Of a DNA stretch of 64,000 bases, positions 10,020-22,692 are shown piece after piece (position 1 is the first letter of the stretch; each line of letters begins with the position of its first letter). The stretch covers positions 25,938,487 to 26,002,486 of the forward strand of contig NC_132880.1 of NCBI RefSeq assembly GCF_030463535.1, in the 5' to 3' direction. The notes under the pieces are model-generated. The model saw only the letters and a program-made list of their open reading frames with translations. It had not been told where the DNA came from and made no database searches. The DNA is from Salminus brasiliensis (lineage: Eukaryota; Chordata; Actinopteri; Characiformes; Bryconidae). The position numbers were made by a program, and so were the translations under genes.

Positions 10020-12699
10020 TCCTGCAGAGTCACTGAGGAGTGTCAGTGATTTCAGACAATTCACAGCCTGACAGCTCAGTGTCCACACAGACGCCTCAGT
10101 CCAGTGGGCAGAAGATACTGCACTGGAGCAGCACAACACACTGATGCTGACAAGTGTGAGAACCATATCTGCATAGGAAAGTCTGTTCTGCATCCTAGAG
10201 CAGTACTTACTATGTAAGGAACTAAAAAAAATCTAAATCTAATCTCATTGCTGTTATTTTATTATTGTTATTGTTATTGTTATTATTATTATTAATAATA
10301 ATAATAATAATCACTATTATCATTTAATCATCAGCATAGAGTATGCTTTGCCCTTGATGACTAGCTTTTCAACCACCTTGGCCATCAAGGACAAGCGTAG
10401 GTTGCTAGGGGTTTGCTTTGGTATCCCACAAAAACATTAACAAACTTTATATAACTAATTAAAATAACTAAAATTAATCATATCAAATGACAGACATTGG
10501 GTACATAAGTGGCACTTTCTCTTGTTTGTATCCAGTCCACTGTCTTACAGTGCTGCCCACCATGAGACATGTGGACCAAGAAAAAGCTCGAACTGGTTTT
10601 CATCATTTTTACCTCATCTCCATTAAACCTGCATCACACTGTAAAGTGAGGCAACATTGCGCCATTGAGGGGTAGCAATGAGGATGACATGAAACTCCAG
10701 CACCAGCACCAATCTGCAACAACTGAAGAGCTAAACTGCCCAGATTCATTCCACACAGTCTCTTACTCCTGTGGGAAAGAAAGTGGGTTGTCATGCTCAG
10801 AGCCTCCTGTGGCTTCCTCTCAGTAACACCCGTGTATCTGCCACCAGTGCGGGCAATAAAAGCACTTCCCCTCCTTATTAAGCAGAGATTTCCACTGGGA
10901 TCTGGCGGTCAGTGATACGACTGCATGAGCTCCAGCTTCTCAGAGACGAATCAGCTTGTTTTCCTGAAGCATCAGCACATCTGCTGGACCCTCTACACCT
11001 CTGCCAGTATTCAAACGAGCAAATCTGACACATTATTCTCGACTCCTCTTACACATTACACCCGACAGCCCCTCACACCTCTCTGAACAACTTTCCCATT
11101 TAGAGGAGACCAGTGCATACAGAACAGTCTGATATTTATTCTCACACTGCATCTTCATTTTAGCCCTATTTAACCGGATAGGAAGAGCCAATCACCAGTT
11201 ACCAGAGCCCTCTAGGTGTTGAGAGAAGGCCTAATTTCTGGAAATTCAAAAATACATATCTGTAATTTTAGTTGCTTGTGTTTAAACTCTGCAGGGTTAC
11301 AGTGCTAGTCTTATTCCGATTATCAAATTAAAGGGTTAAATTGGTGGAACGCTAAACAGAACACTGTCCCATCAGAATTGCTTTCTCAGTGGTATCTGGG
11401 TAGATGCAGCTGAACAATCTCTCTCATTGGTCACGACTTCACTGGTAGAACTAAAATTCTAACATGTCAGATTAACCACCACAATTAGAAATCAGCCAAT
11501 CATGTTTTGTACCATGTTTTGTTTTAAACCAGCTTTGTCTGAAAAACCATCACTCTAGTCCTTCTAGAGGTTCTAGATACGTCACCGGCTGTGAACGTTG
11601 TTAGTGTAGACTGTATGTCAGACGCAAGCTTCAAATCAGGCTTTGAATTTATGTGTTAATCTAGACGTCCAAAAATGTTTAAGTCCATTGCTGCTAGCTG
11701 TTTACTAAAATACGTTCCCAGCGTGACCAGAAGACATCTTCCTTTCCCATGTCCCAGCCTAATGTTTTGGTTCTTTTCCTGATTCCATAATTTAATGAGT
11801 GTATTGTTAAAAGCCATGTTTGCTATTCCTGTACTGGCTGGCTTTTTTGTGTGATGCTTGAAATGAGCTGCAATTCTTACTGCAAAACTGCAAAGTTTTT
11901 GCAGTGGCTTGTTGTTAAGTTACTGACAAAATGGAAAGTTCAATCAATGATCATTTATTTGAATAAAACTAACACAAAAATCAAAGCACACATATTTTTA
12001 AATCTAAATCCAATTCAGTTTAAATTCCATAAATGTGTCACACAAGGTGTTCATGTCCTTGCTTTTTGGTAATAAAAGAGTTGGAATCAGTGTAAAAGAC
12101 TCCTCTCTACTCAGTCCATACAGTCTACATAGGGAAAGAGTGCCTCAAAACATGCATATTTGTGTATATAGTATATATAATTTTATGATAATTTAACAGT
12201 TAATGACACATAATGACTATAAAAACAATTTAGTTTGAATGCATTTTCAGAACATTCAAATAACACATTTATTAATGTTTATTAATGTCAGGCAAAACAA
12301 CCGTCAGTGCAAAGCAGAATTATTTTTAATATTTTAAACTTTTCACATAAACCACTTTTCAAAAATACCAGTATTTTAAAATTGGTTGAGAGACCTGAAT
12401 TGTTTGTCCAGCAATTTGCATGTTTTCAAATCTCACAGAAGCACAACTTTACACACTAGAGTTTTTATAACACAAAGAGGCCATAAAAGGACTCCAAATG
12501 ACCTTCATGGCAAAAAATATTAAAATACCTACTTTCAATTTATAGCTAGGCTTGATTGTCAGGTGGTACAACCAATGTCAAACTAGACAAAATGTTATTT
12601 TATTATAAACTTATTATAAAAAAAAAGCAAAAGCTAATGCAGCAATAAGTTGGAAAAAAATGTCGGGTGGCCCAGCTGCAATAAATAACTGAAATAAAT

Positions 12700-13365
12700 A
12701 ACGCTATTTAAATTTCTGTACACACCCTTAGCCTAATACCTTGGTTGACGCACATTTGTAATTAGCAATTACAGCTACAAGGCGTCTTGGAAAAAAAGCT
12801 ATGAGCTTGGCACACTTGTTTCTGGACATTTTTGCCCATTCCTCTGCCCAAGCTCTGTCAGGATGGATGGAGGAGCATCGGTACACAGCCATTTTCAGCT
12901 CCTTCCTCAGATGTTCGTTTAAATTCAGGTCTAGACTCTGGCTGGGCCACTCAGGGACATTGACAGACTTTCTCTGAAGCCACTCCATTGTTCTCTTGAC
13001 CGTGTGCTTCAGGTCTTTGTCAAGTTGGAAGGGAATTCTTTCCTCCATTCTGAGGTCCAGAGCTCTGTGTAGCAGATTTTCTTCAAGGATCTCGGTGTAC
13101 TTAGCTGCATTCATCTCTTCCTTTATCAGGACTAGTCGCAAAACATGCCCACATCATAAGGCTGCCACTGTCCTGCTGTACTGTAGGGATGGCATTAGCC
13201 TTGTGATGAACGTCCTTTAAATACGTTTTGGCAAACTCCAAGCGAACTGTCATGTGCCTTTTACCAAGGAGTGGCTTCTGTCTGGCCACTCTACCATAAA
13301 GGCAAGATTTGTGGAGAGCTGTCTTGATGGTTGATCTTCTGAATGGTTCTCCCATCTCCCAAGGA
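12700..13365 (-). pseudogene. Tc1-like transposase remnant, C-terminal half
   Basis: Leftward frames encode MGEPFRRSTIKTALHKSC, then LEFAKTYLKDVHHKANAI and MNAAKYTEILEENLLHRALD to SVNVPEWPSQSLDLNLNEHL, a Tc1/mariner-type transposase. The pieces lie in different frames, and the DxE-region glutamate/aspartate spacing is disturbed. It is inactive. Confidence 0.8.
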
Positions 13366-13375
13366 TAAATGGGAA

Positions 13376-13990
13376 GTATAATAAACTCTCTGACTCTTCA
13401 AACCTTGTGCCAACACGCCTCTAAAGAGGCTACTGCTAATCGATGCTACAAAAGCAGGGAATGCTATAAAAAAGCCATTAAAGCTCTTCCAGCTCACAGT
13501 TTCCACTGTCCGAATCCAGAAATTGCAGTTAAGGGACAGTTTGTAGTCAAGGCAAGATTTGGAAGACCAAGAAAACTCAGATAGAGCTGCCCAAATGCCA
13601 GACAGTGTGGCAAAGCAAATCCCCAAGTGACAGTAAAGACCTGAAGAAAGGTTTAGCCAACACAGGCGTGGTGGTGCACAATTCTACTGTGCAGCATTGC
13701 TCACACAAACATGATCTGCATTGAAGAAACCTGACCTGCAAGCTTACCACAAAAGTCAGCATCTGATGCAATACATCAACTAGATCAAGCAACTGCTGTG
13801 GACCGATGGAGTAAAAATGACCAGAAATATCAAAGATACAATGCCCTTCATAATGTTTTTGACAAAAGCTCATGCTTTCTTGATAAGCTCCTCTGCTCCA
13901 AAACGGGCCTACCAATGAGTCTGGAGGATTTACTGGAAACTGAGCAGATTAGATGTTCCTCTACACCTTATAATTCATTGTGCTACTGCC
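13376..13990 (+). pseudogene. Tc1-like transposase remnant, opposite orientation
   Basis: Rightward, it encodes FVVKARFGRPRKLR (the GRPRK motif between the two DNA-binding helices of Tc1 transposases), then NLANTGVVVHNSTVQH-like sequence in a broken frame. The orientation is opposite to both flanking pieces, so it was nested or inverted later. Confidence 0.65.
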
Positions 13991-14039
13991 TTCAGCAGTT
14001 ACATCATCAATAAAGGTAAGAGTTCCAGTACTTGTGGCA

Positions 14040-14520
14040 GCCATACATGTCTAAACCATGACACCCCACCAGATGTTCGGTTGAATTCTCTAGACTCTAG
14101 ACTCTGTCTGGGCCACTCAGGAACATTGACAGACTTTCTCTGAAGCCACTCCATTGTTCTCTTCACTGTTTGCTTCAGGTCTTTGTCATGTTGGAAGGGA
14201 AACCTTTGCCCCAGTCTGAGGTCCAGAGGTCCTTCAAGGATCTCTGGCTGCATTCATCTCTCCCTTTATCAGGACTAGTCACCCCAATCCTGTTGCTGAA
14301 AAACACCCCCACATCATGAAACTGCCACTGTCCTGCTATACTGTAGGGATGGCAAACTCCAAGCGGGCTGTCATGTGCCTTTTACTAAGGAGTGGCTTGT
14401 GTCTGGCCACTCTACCATAAAGGCAAGATTCGTGGAGAGCTGTCTGGGTGGTTGATCTTATGAATGGTTCTCCCATCTCCCAAGAATACAATGGAGCTCG
14501 GTCACAGGGCTCCTGTTCAC
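14040..14520 (-). pseudogene. Tc1-like transposase remnant, second copy of the C-terminal part
   Basis: It is closely similar to 12900-13350: VKRTMEWLQRKSVNVPEWP is repeated exactly, with short deletions. It shows duplication of the element or two insertions of one family. Confidence 0.75.
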
Positions 14521-14559
14521 CTCTTTAGCCAAGGCCCATCTTCCCTGATCGCTCTATCA

Positions 14560-15265
14560 GACATTAATTTAAGGGTATTTTAGGTTTTATCATGTTGAAA
14601 TCATCAATAAAGATAAGGGTTCCAGTACTACCACCCTACCACCATGTTTCACAGATGATGTGGTATGCTTTGGATCATGGGCAGATGTTTTTTTTTTTTT
14701 TACATGCTTTGCTCTTGCCTCCTCTCTGATGCAGGTTAATCTTGGTCTCGCCTGTCTATGAGACAGATCCAATTCTTCAGGTTATTTTACGTCTTTATGT
14801 TTTACGTTTTGCAAACTGTAATCTGGCCAATCCTTTTTAGTGGTTTGCAGCTTGCATTGTAGCCTGTGTATTTCTCTTCATTAAATAGTCTTCTGTAGAT
14901 AGTAGTTTCTGACAAATACACACCCACCTTCTAAAGGCTGTGTCTGATCTGTCTAGAAGACAGTTGAGAATTTTTCAAAACATTAGTGAGGATTCTTCTG
15001 CCATTAGCAGTGGAGGTCTTCCTTGGCCTACCAGTCCCTATGCAATTAAAGAGCTCACTAGTGTGTTCTTCCTTCTTAATGAAATTCCTCACTATTGATT
15101 TTCTTGTTCTTCATCCTCATAATGGCTTCTTTGACTTTGATTATCTCCAAAGACTCCAAAGGTGTTTGAAAGCATAGAGGCAAGCCTAGGTGTCATACGC
15201 CTGCACCAATTAGGCAGTGGAACACACCTGAGTAATCATAACATGGTGAAACCGAAATGTATGCA
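14560..15265 (-). mobile_element. second Tc1-like element remnant
   Basis: Leftward frames carry DPKHTTSSVKHGG and, in the N-terminal part, a GRPRKTSTANG-like stretch near 15000-15040. It is a different family from the one on its left; similar sequence recurs at 41640-42480. Confidence 0.6.
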
Positions 15266-15548
15266 AATTCCCCTAAAGGTAGGTAAAGTGAGTAAAGCTG
15301 GTCGAAACTCACCCCAACAGACAGCAAAAGGTGCATCTACAAAGTCTGCATTCAGTAATGCTAATAAAGCTAGCATCTTCACTACACACCTATAGACAGG
15401 CTGTCAAACACAGATACATAGAAACCGCTTCTTCTTTTTTTTTTTTTTTTTTTTAGATCTGCTGACAAATAATGCATCTTTGACTTTAACAGCTGATTAC
15501 CAAATTTGAGGGTTGCAAGGCCCATGAAAATGTTAAGGCACCCTGAAC

Positions 15549-15553
<5 letters not shown>

Positions 15554-15595
<42 letters not shown>

Positions 15596-15648
15596 TATAT
15601 ATACACACACACAAAGAGAGAGAGAGAGAGAGAGAGAGAGACAGTGTG
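15554..15648. repeat. TA then GA microsatellites
   Basis: An alternating TA run of about 40 bases is followed by CA and GA runs; a T run lies just left (15437-15455). Confidence 0.95.
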
Positions 15649-16122
15649 CAGTGTGTGTGTGTGAGAGAGGTGGTGGAGGTTAGCTTTAGCTTAAGCTAAT
15701 CTAGCCTAAATGACACACACACACACCTTTCCTTTAACTGTTCCAGACAACATTATGCAGAGAGAAAGAGAGCGACTGAGTAAGAGATATATAGATCTGT
15801 CCCTTTTAACCTTTCCATGTTCTACTGAAGCAGCAGAAAATGAATGAATGGCAAGGTGTTTTTCAAGACCTGCAATGAACAAACAGTTAACAGCAGGGTT
15901 GAGTAAATAGAGGGATCAGTAAACAGGAGAAGGAGGCTGGGCAGAAGGACACAGGAGGAGAGATAGTGGAGCTGAATCGGTGATGCTCATAAAGCAAGCA
16001 TAACCAGATCTGACAGGCTGATTATCATAAACACACATGAGCTACAATGATAAATAACATAAACAGTGTCCCACCTTTGGCGCATATCCGGTCAGTTCAG
16101 CTGCCCATCGTCCTGCCTTCAG

Positions 16123-16127
<5 letters not shown>

Positions 16128-16202
<75 letters not shown>

Positions 16203-16358
16203 CTCTCCTTCTCTCCCTCTCTCCCCCTCCCGCTCTCTCTCACATACACATACACTGCTTCTGTGAACAGGGAGTGTGCAACGTCAGATTAGCATCAGAG
16301 CTAACCGATCAGGCAAGGACAGACAGAGAGAGAAAGAGAGAGAGAGAAGAGAGAGAGA

Positions 16359-16391
<33 letters not shown>
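16128..16391. repeat. CT/CA and AG microsatellite cluster
   Basis: CT repeats (16128-16158) run straight into CA repeats (16159-16200); an AG-rich run lies at 16319-16391. The long open frames here come only from the repeats. Confidence 0.95.
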
Positions 16392-16739
16392 CAAGACACA
16401 GGATGGGGAGGGGAAATAGGGAATGGAAGGGAGAAAGAAGAAAGACTGGGAGGGGGAGAGAGGAGAGGGATGTAAGGGAAAGAAAGAGAGGAGGCGAGCG
16501 AGGCATCTGTGTGTTCAGGTGTTATTCATATGTGGTATTTGCTTCATTTACAATGTACAGTATGTGGTAAAGCCTCATACCTCTAAACAGTTTCCAGCTG
16601 TAAAATGTAATTAAGGATATTGTGTGCCATTAATAAAGGTTAAGCCTATCGAACTACACTGTTTCTTATTCTAAGCATAATGCTATGCTATCTCTTAAAT
16701 GATCTTTGTGTATCCCAACCAAAACATCTAAAATAATCC

Positions 16740-18960
16740 TGACACTAGGCCCTGCAGGAATCAGGTTTTCAGTAGACCAGCAGAAATTAGATATTCACTA
16801 GGACCTTCAGGAAATACATATTCATTAGGCCCTGTAGAGATTAGGAATTTATTAGGCCCTGCAGGAATCAGGTATTCAATAGGTCCTACAGGAATCAGGT
16901 ACTCATTAGGCCCTGCAGGAATCAGGTATTCTCTAGGCCCAGTAGGGATCAGGTATTCAATAGTCCTGGCAGGAATCAGGTATTCTCTAGGCCCAGTAGG
17001 GATCAGGTATTCAATAGTCCTGGCAGGTATCAGGTATTTACTACACTCTGTAGAAATCAGGTATTTATTCGAATCTGCTGGAATTCAGGTATTACTTCAG
17101 GGATTTTTACATTTAGGGAACAAGTATTCACTAGGCCCTGCAAAAATCAGGTATTTACTAGGCCCAGTAGGGATCAGGTGTTAACTACACCCTGCTGGAA
17201 TCAGGTATTAACTACACCCTGCTGGAATCAGGTATTCTTTAAGACATTTAGAGAACAAGTATTTACCAGGCCCTGGAGGATTCAGGTATTCACTATGCTC
17301 TGCAAGAGTCAGGAATTCATTAGGTCCTTCTGGAATCAGGTATTTTTTAGGCCCTGCAGGAATTAAGCATTCATTAGGCCCAGTGGGGATCAGATAATCA
17401 TTACGTCCAGTAAGCTTCAGTTATTTACTAGGCCCTGCCAGAATCAGGCATTCACTAGGCTCGGTAAGCATCATATATTCATTAGGCCCATTAAACAATA
17501 GGTATTTACTAGGTCCTGTAGGGATCAGGCATTTACTAGGCCCTGCAGGAATCAGGTATCCACTAGTCCCCATTGAGATTGTGTATTTACTAGGCGCTAT
17601 AGCGATAAGGTATTCTTTCGGCCATGAAGGGATCACATACTCAATAGGCCTGACAGAAATCAGGTATTCAATAGACCCTGAAAGAATCAGATATTTACTA
17701 CACCCTACAGGAATCAAGTATTCAATCAGCCCTGCAGGATTCAGGTATTCATTAAGCCCTGTAGTAATCAAGCATTTAGTAGGCTCTATAGTGATCAGGT
17801 ATTCACCATGCCCTGTATGTAGCAGGTATTCACTACACCCTGTAGAAATCATGTATTTATTAGGATCTCCTGGAATCAGGTATTCATTTGGACATTTAGG
17901 GAACAAGTATTCACCAGGCCCAGCAAGAATCAGGTATTCACTAGGCTCTGTAGGGATCAGATATTCATTAGGCTTATTAAGCTTCCGGTATTTACTAGGC
18001 CATGAAGGAATCAGGAATTTACTAGGCACTGCAGGAATCAGGTTTTCACTAGGCCCTATAAAGATTGGGTATTCACTGGGCCCTCTAGAGATAAGGTATT
18101 CTTTCGGCCAGGTATTTACTACACCCTATAAGAATCAGGTATTCATTAGTGTCTGCTGGAATCAGGTATTCTTTTGGACATGTAGGAATCGCGTATTCAC
18201 CAGACCCTGCAGGATTCAGGTATTCAATATGCCCTGCAAAAATTCGGTATTCTTTTCAGGCCCTGCTGGCCAACTGGAATCAAGTATTTATTAGGCTTTG
18301 CAGGAATTAGGGATTCATTAGGCCGTGTAGGGATCAGGTATTCATTAGGCCCCGCAGAAATCAGAAAATCACTAGACCTAGTAAGGATCAGGTATTCACT
18401 AGGCCCTGCAGGAATCAGGTATTCTCTAGGCGCTGCAGGAATCAGGTATTCTCTAGGCGCTGCAGGGATCAGGTATTCATTAGGCCCTGCAGGAATCAGG
18501 TATTCTCTAGGACCTGCAAGAATCAGGCATTCTCTAGGCGCTGCAGGGATCAGGTATTCACTAAGCCCTGCAGGAATCAGGTATTTACTAGGCCATGCAG
18601 AAATCAGGTATTTACTAGGCCATGCAGGAATCAGGTATTTACTAGGCCATGCAGGAATCAGGTATTCACTAAGCCTTGCAGGAATCAGGCATTCTCTAGG
18701 CCCTGCAGGAATCAGGCATTCTCTAGGCCCTGCAGGAATCAGGAATTTACTAGGCACTGCAGGAATCAGGTTTTCACTAGGCCCGGCCCTGCAGTAATCA
18801 GACATTCTCTAAGACCAGCAGAAATTAAGTATTCTTTAAGTGCTGCAGAAAGTATGTATTCATTAGACCCTGTAACGATCAGGTGTTCATTAGGCCATGC
18901 AGAAAGCAGGTATTCACTAAGAACTGCATGTATTAGGTATTGTTTAGGTCTTGTAGGGAT
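16740..18960. repeat. 27-bp minisatellite, about 80 copies
   Basis: Over 2.2 kb, a unit of 27 bp such as CTAGGCCCTGCAGGAATCAG then GTATTCA is repeated head to tail, with frequent one- or two-base changes. Copies are most alike at 18390-18760. Because 27 is divisible by three, both strands hold long stop-free frames with a 9-residue period (SEYLIPAGP on minus). There is no start context, splice or family evidence for a protein. Confidence 0.95.
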
Positions 18961-19554
18961 AAGGTGTTAACCAGGCTTCACTAGTTTTTTCAAAGGGTTT
19001 TAAAAAGGCTTTTAAAAGGACGTTTCAGTCCTACAGTGATTCTTTCTTGCAGGACTTTCTAATGCCTGCACAATTCTTGCAAGATAACTTCACAATACCT
19101 TCACAAAGGTTTCGTCACAAATTGATTTGGACATTGCTTTAGTTTTTTAAGAGCTTCCCAATAAGATTCCATCAGGACGTCCGCAGCAAAATCATCAAGT
19201 GAAAGCCCAGCAGGAATATATTCCTGCAAAAATATCTGTAATGAGCCCTGTCAGGTATTCACTAGGCAATGCAGTTTAACATGTCTCAAAAGTACCATAT
19301 GCTAGCCTTCACCCTCCCAGCACTTGGTAGCATCATGTGATGGAAACATTTTAGCTAGTTAGTGGATACTGAATGAAGGGTAGAGGGAGATCAAATAATA
19401 TATATAATGTAATAAACTGAAGCAGTTTTTAATCGAATGCTAAATGTTTCATAGAATTCTATTTTATAGTACATATATGCCACACTGTTAACATTTTATA
19501 CTGAGTGGCTGATAGAAGTGCATAATGAAGCCTCAGAGATGTCTAGTAACAAGG

Positions 19555-20290
19555 TAGAACTACTTCACTACTGTACTTAAGTACTAAAATGCTGTATCTG
19601 TTCTCTACTGGATTTTTTCCACTTTTACTTCACTACATATTTCGGATGAGTTTAATATTTTTACTCCGTTACATTTTTTTATGTGCTGCAAAAATGATAC
19701 TAATCATTTCAAACCCACATTATCACCGCCAGAGCAGCGCTGTCACCGGGTTTGATAAGACCGCCTCAACATTGAACAGAACAAGCGATCAAGCCGTGAG
19801 CGCAAATGCTACCGTTCTTCCTCTCACTCCGCTGCTGCAGTGAGAACACTAACTCTAGAGCTTTATTAGTTTATTCCGAGATGGAAGAACCACCAGAAGA
19901 AACTCCATCTTCACCACCTTCAAATACTTGTATGTGGCCTAATGGCCTGAGATCTTTTAGTTGTAGTTTTGTTTACAGGGAGTTAAGCTTAGTGTTTTAA
20001 TCTGCTTAATCTGTTTTCACATATGAAACACTTGTTTGTGGCAGTTTGCTGTCAATTCTGTTTAGCTTTTCTTTTGGGCGAGTTTGTTTAGAGAGTTAAT
20101 TGAAGACGGCATGTACCTGAACTCTGCTTTCTACATTCCTGTCCTTTTACTACAGCCAAAGGAATTGTGACAGTCCTTAAGTCTAAGCATTTTAAATAAT
20201 AAAAACAATGATACTCAAACTTTTGACTGCTTTCTGTAAGAACTACATAACGTAGTACTTTTACTTTCAGTACTTAAGTAGAACATTTTA
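19555..20290. mobile_element. MITE-like element with TACTTAAGTACT-type ends
   Basis: CTGTACTTAAGTACTAAAAT at the left is answered by CAGTACTTAAGTAGAACA at the right, flanking TTTTTCCACTTTTACTTCA-type sequence seen in many fish MITEs. No transposase is present. Boundaries are approximate. Confidence 0.45.
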
Positions 20291-20405
20291 TAATTACCAC
20301 AAATTATTGTATGATTACTACAGCTGACCACACTGATCTATTGATCCTGATCACTTAAACCACTGAGATGCATTTGAGCCTCATGTTACAGCATATGTTA
20401 AGTGA

Positions 20406-20568
20406 ACTAGGGGCAGTGAGCATGCACACACCCAGAGCGGTGGGCAGCCAACTCGGATGTAGGCCCTTGCTAAAGGGCCCAACAGTGGCAGCTTGCCGAG
20501 CCTAGGTATCAAACCCACAACCCTGTCATCAATAGCCTGGAGCTATAACCGCTGAGCCACCACTGTGA
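20406..20568 (-). mobile_element. tRNA-derived SINE, second copy
   Basis: The leftward copy has CAGTGGTGGCTCAGCGGTTA, a GGGTTTGATACC B-box-like motif, and the GCCACTGTTGGGCCCTTTAG body. It is the same family as 9588-9803, internally shortened. Confidence 0.82.
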
Positions 20569-21169
20569 TGTTACATCTCTTCTTCCTCCCTTCAATCACC
20601 AGTTTGGAGAGTCCCGATGTTACAAGACCTGGGGTGATGACGGGGCCTACGCCAAAGATCTATGGGTTTTAATTTGCTAACATTGTTCCCATCTTATTAT
20701 TTGTCGAGATACAATATATGCTTTACTGCACTCATGTGTCCAGAGTCGTCTTCTAGAACTATGAATATAATTTGAGACTTTGGGAGCTATGGTTGTTGTA
20801 CAGGGGATCTATGGGACATTTATTGGTGACCTTTTGAGGAGCCATTGCTGTGAGTGATACATGGGGTGGCCTGTAAGTCCAGTACTCTATGGTAATCTGT
20901 GGGGCAGCTACGGGTAATCATCGGCGGGATACTACAAACGCAATGTACAAAACAACAGAACAATTCATTTGAAGCCATCAACTCATATTTATTTTCACAA
21001 TGTGTCTTTGAGATGCGTTGATTGAAAATAGTTTTTTTACCCACAGCAGACAGTGTGGTATTAGTATGGGCAGTCCTTTATCAGAGTGATGTGTTTAGCG
21101 CAGAGATCTAATCTCCACAAAAGAATTTGACATCTTCAAGCAGATTGAAATAGGCCATACATACACTAT

Positions 21170-21171
<2 letters not shown>

Positions 21172-21232
<61 letters not shown>
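21172..21232. repeat. CA microsatellite
   Basis: An almost perfect CA dinucleotide run of about 60 bases. Confidence 0.97.
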
Positions 21233-21235
<3 letters not shown>

Positions 21236-21362
21236 AAACTCAAACTCACACTTTACCCTTTTGCTGACCATGAGAGAACAAGTATGAGAATAACCTCGTA
21301 TCTCTGCAGACCTTCCAGAGAAATCTCAGCCTGGAGGAGACCCCACAATTTGAAGCATAATA

Positions 21363-22206
21363 TTAAAGGAATGCTCCAGCGTTTTTGCCCTTAATCTCTA
21401 CCTGCTGGGTCTGTAATGTATGGTCCTTTACTACAAACAAGAATTTGAACATGACTCTATAACTGAAGCTGATGGGCAGTTGCTGAAAAGCGACAGCTAA
21501 CTTTTTTTTTTTAAACCTTGAGTATTTTTGCAGAACAGATTCTTTTAGAGATGGAACTAGAATGATAATTTGTTACCAGTGTGGCCACAGTTTCCACTGG
21601 CTATGCCTGATTGCCTTGGATACCAGAAGGCCTGGTATAACAGGTGCTGTAAAGCTCAATTAAGCCTAATAATAACAGTTGACCACTAGTATAGTGTTAG
21701 TAGCATTTAAGAAAGATGCAGTAAAGCTTAAAGTGTATCAGATGAAGTACATGCTAGCTTTCACCCTGCTAATGCTGGTGCCGTTGTGCAATAGGTGCAG
21801 TCTTGGCAACCAATCACAGGCTGTTTGAGCAATGCTGAACAATTTTATCACCAGTAGTAGTACTTTTGGTCAAGGATGCAAGTTCACCTGTCAGAGTTCA
21901 CCAAGTTTTACACATAGTAAAATTAATTTGTTACAAAAATGTGACATGAAACCACCTGGTGGGGAAAATCATTATAATCATTATATATTTTTAAAATAAT
22001 GTTTGCAATATTTATATATAAATATAAAACTGCAATCAAGTTTTATATGTGCCACATATGTATTCATGTATTCACAGAATTCTGCAACTGCCCACTGACT
22101 CCTACTGTAAGTATGTTCACTCAAATTCCTGTCTGTGGCAAATGACTGTATGCTTCACATGCAGCAGACAGAGATTACATTGAAAAAATATGAAATATTC
22201 CTTTAA
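21363..22206. mobile_element. candidate MITE, 844 bp, 10-bp perfect terminal inverted repeats
   Basis: TTAAAGGAAT at 21363-21372 is matched by ATTCCTTTAA at 22197-22206. No coding frame lies between. TTAA at the ends recalls piggyBac-type target sites, but the terminal repeat is short, so chance is possible. Confidence 0.45.
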
Positions 22207-22229
22207 GCCTACTCTTAAACTCTCCGTTC

Positions 22230-22610
22230 TAACAATTTCTCACCAAGCAGAGGGGAGTACTCAGACAGAGGACAGAGAGGTGTCCACAAAGACAAGTGCA
22301 TCCCGAGCACAAGTCTCTGGCCACGCTCCCAGCCCCTGGGGTTGCATTTCCAGTCTTGGGTGTCCGGCTGCTTCATTAATATTGCCACAGCACTGGCCTA
22401 AATTTGTCCGGTTTCCACATCCCCGTCCCTCCGGCGGAGAAAAGAGGGAGGATCATGGTCTGAAACCTGGCCATCGTGGTCAAAACGGCTCGAAGAGGAG
22501 AGATTATAGTCCATCAGTAGTCTGGGTGTCCGTCTGGAAAACTTCAGCTGGGAAAGTCCAGTCCCCGGTTTTGTCCGGAGTCATCGAGCAGCAGCTATCC
22601 ACGTACAATA
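22230..22610. other. unexplained G+C-richer block left of socs7
   Basis: This stretch is richer in G+C and CpG than its surroundings and does not look like any repeat family here. A good minus-strand donor-like site (CTTG/GTGAGA) lies near 22232-22242. It could be a 5' exon or promoter for samd14, or a regulatory element. The frames on either strand have no recognisable domain. Confidence 0.3.
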
Positions 22611-22662
22611 AAAATAAACACCTACAAAAAGGAAAGAGGCAGTTCAGAGAGAGTAACTTACG

Positions 22663-22692
22663 TAAAATGAAACACTACAGTGTTTCATTTTA
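22663..22692. repeat. perfect 14-bp inverted repeat with 2-bp spacer
   Basis: TAAAATGAAACACT, AC, AGTGTTTCATTTTA form a 30-bp perfect hairpin or cruciform sequence. Confidence 0.9.

Noticed and set aside
17421..18805. Long frames (about 190-240 residues) with 9-residue repeats, on both strands
   Set aside because: They come from the 27-bp minisatellite; both strands are equally open, and there is no start context, splicing or known domain.
16740..18960. CRISPR-like array
   Set aside because: Units are contiguous with no unique spacers, and the genome is vertebrate; it is a minisatellite.
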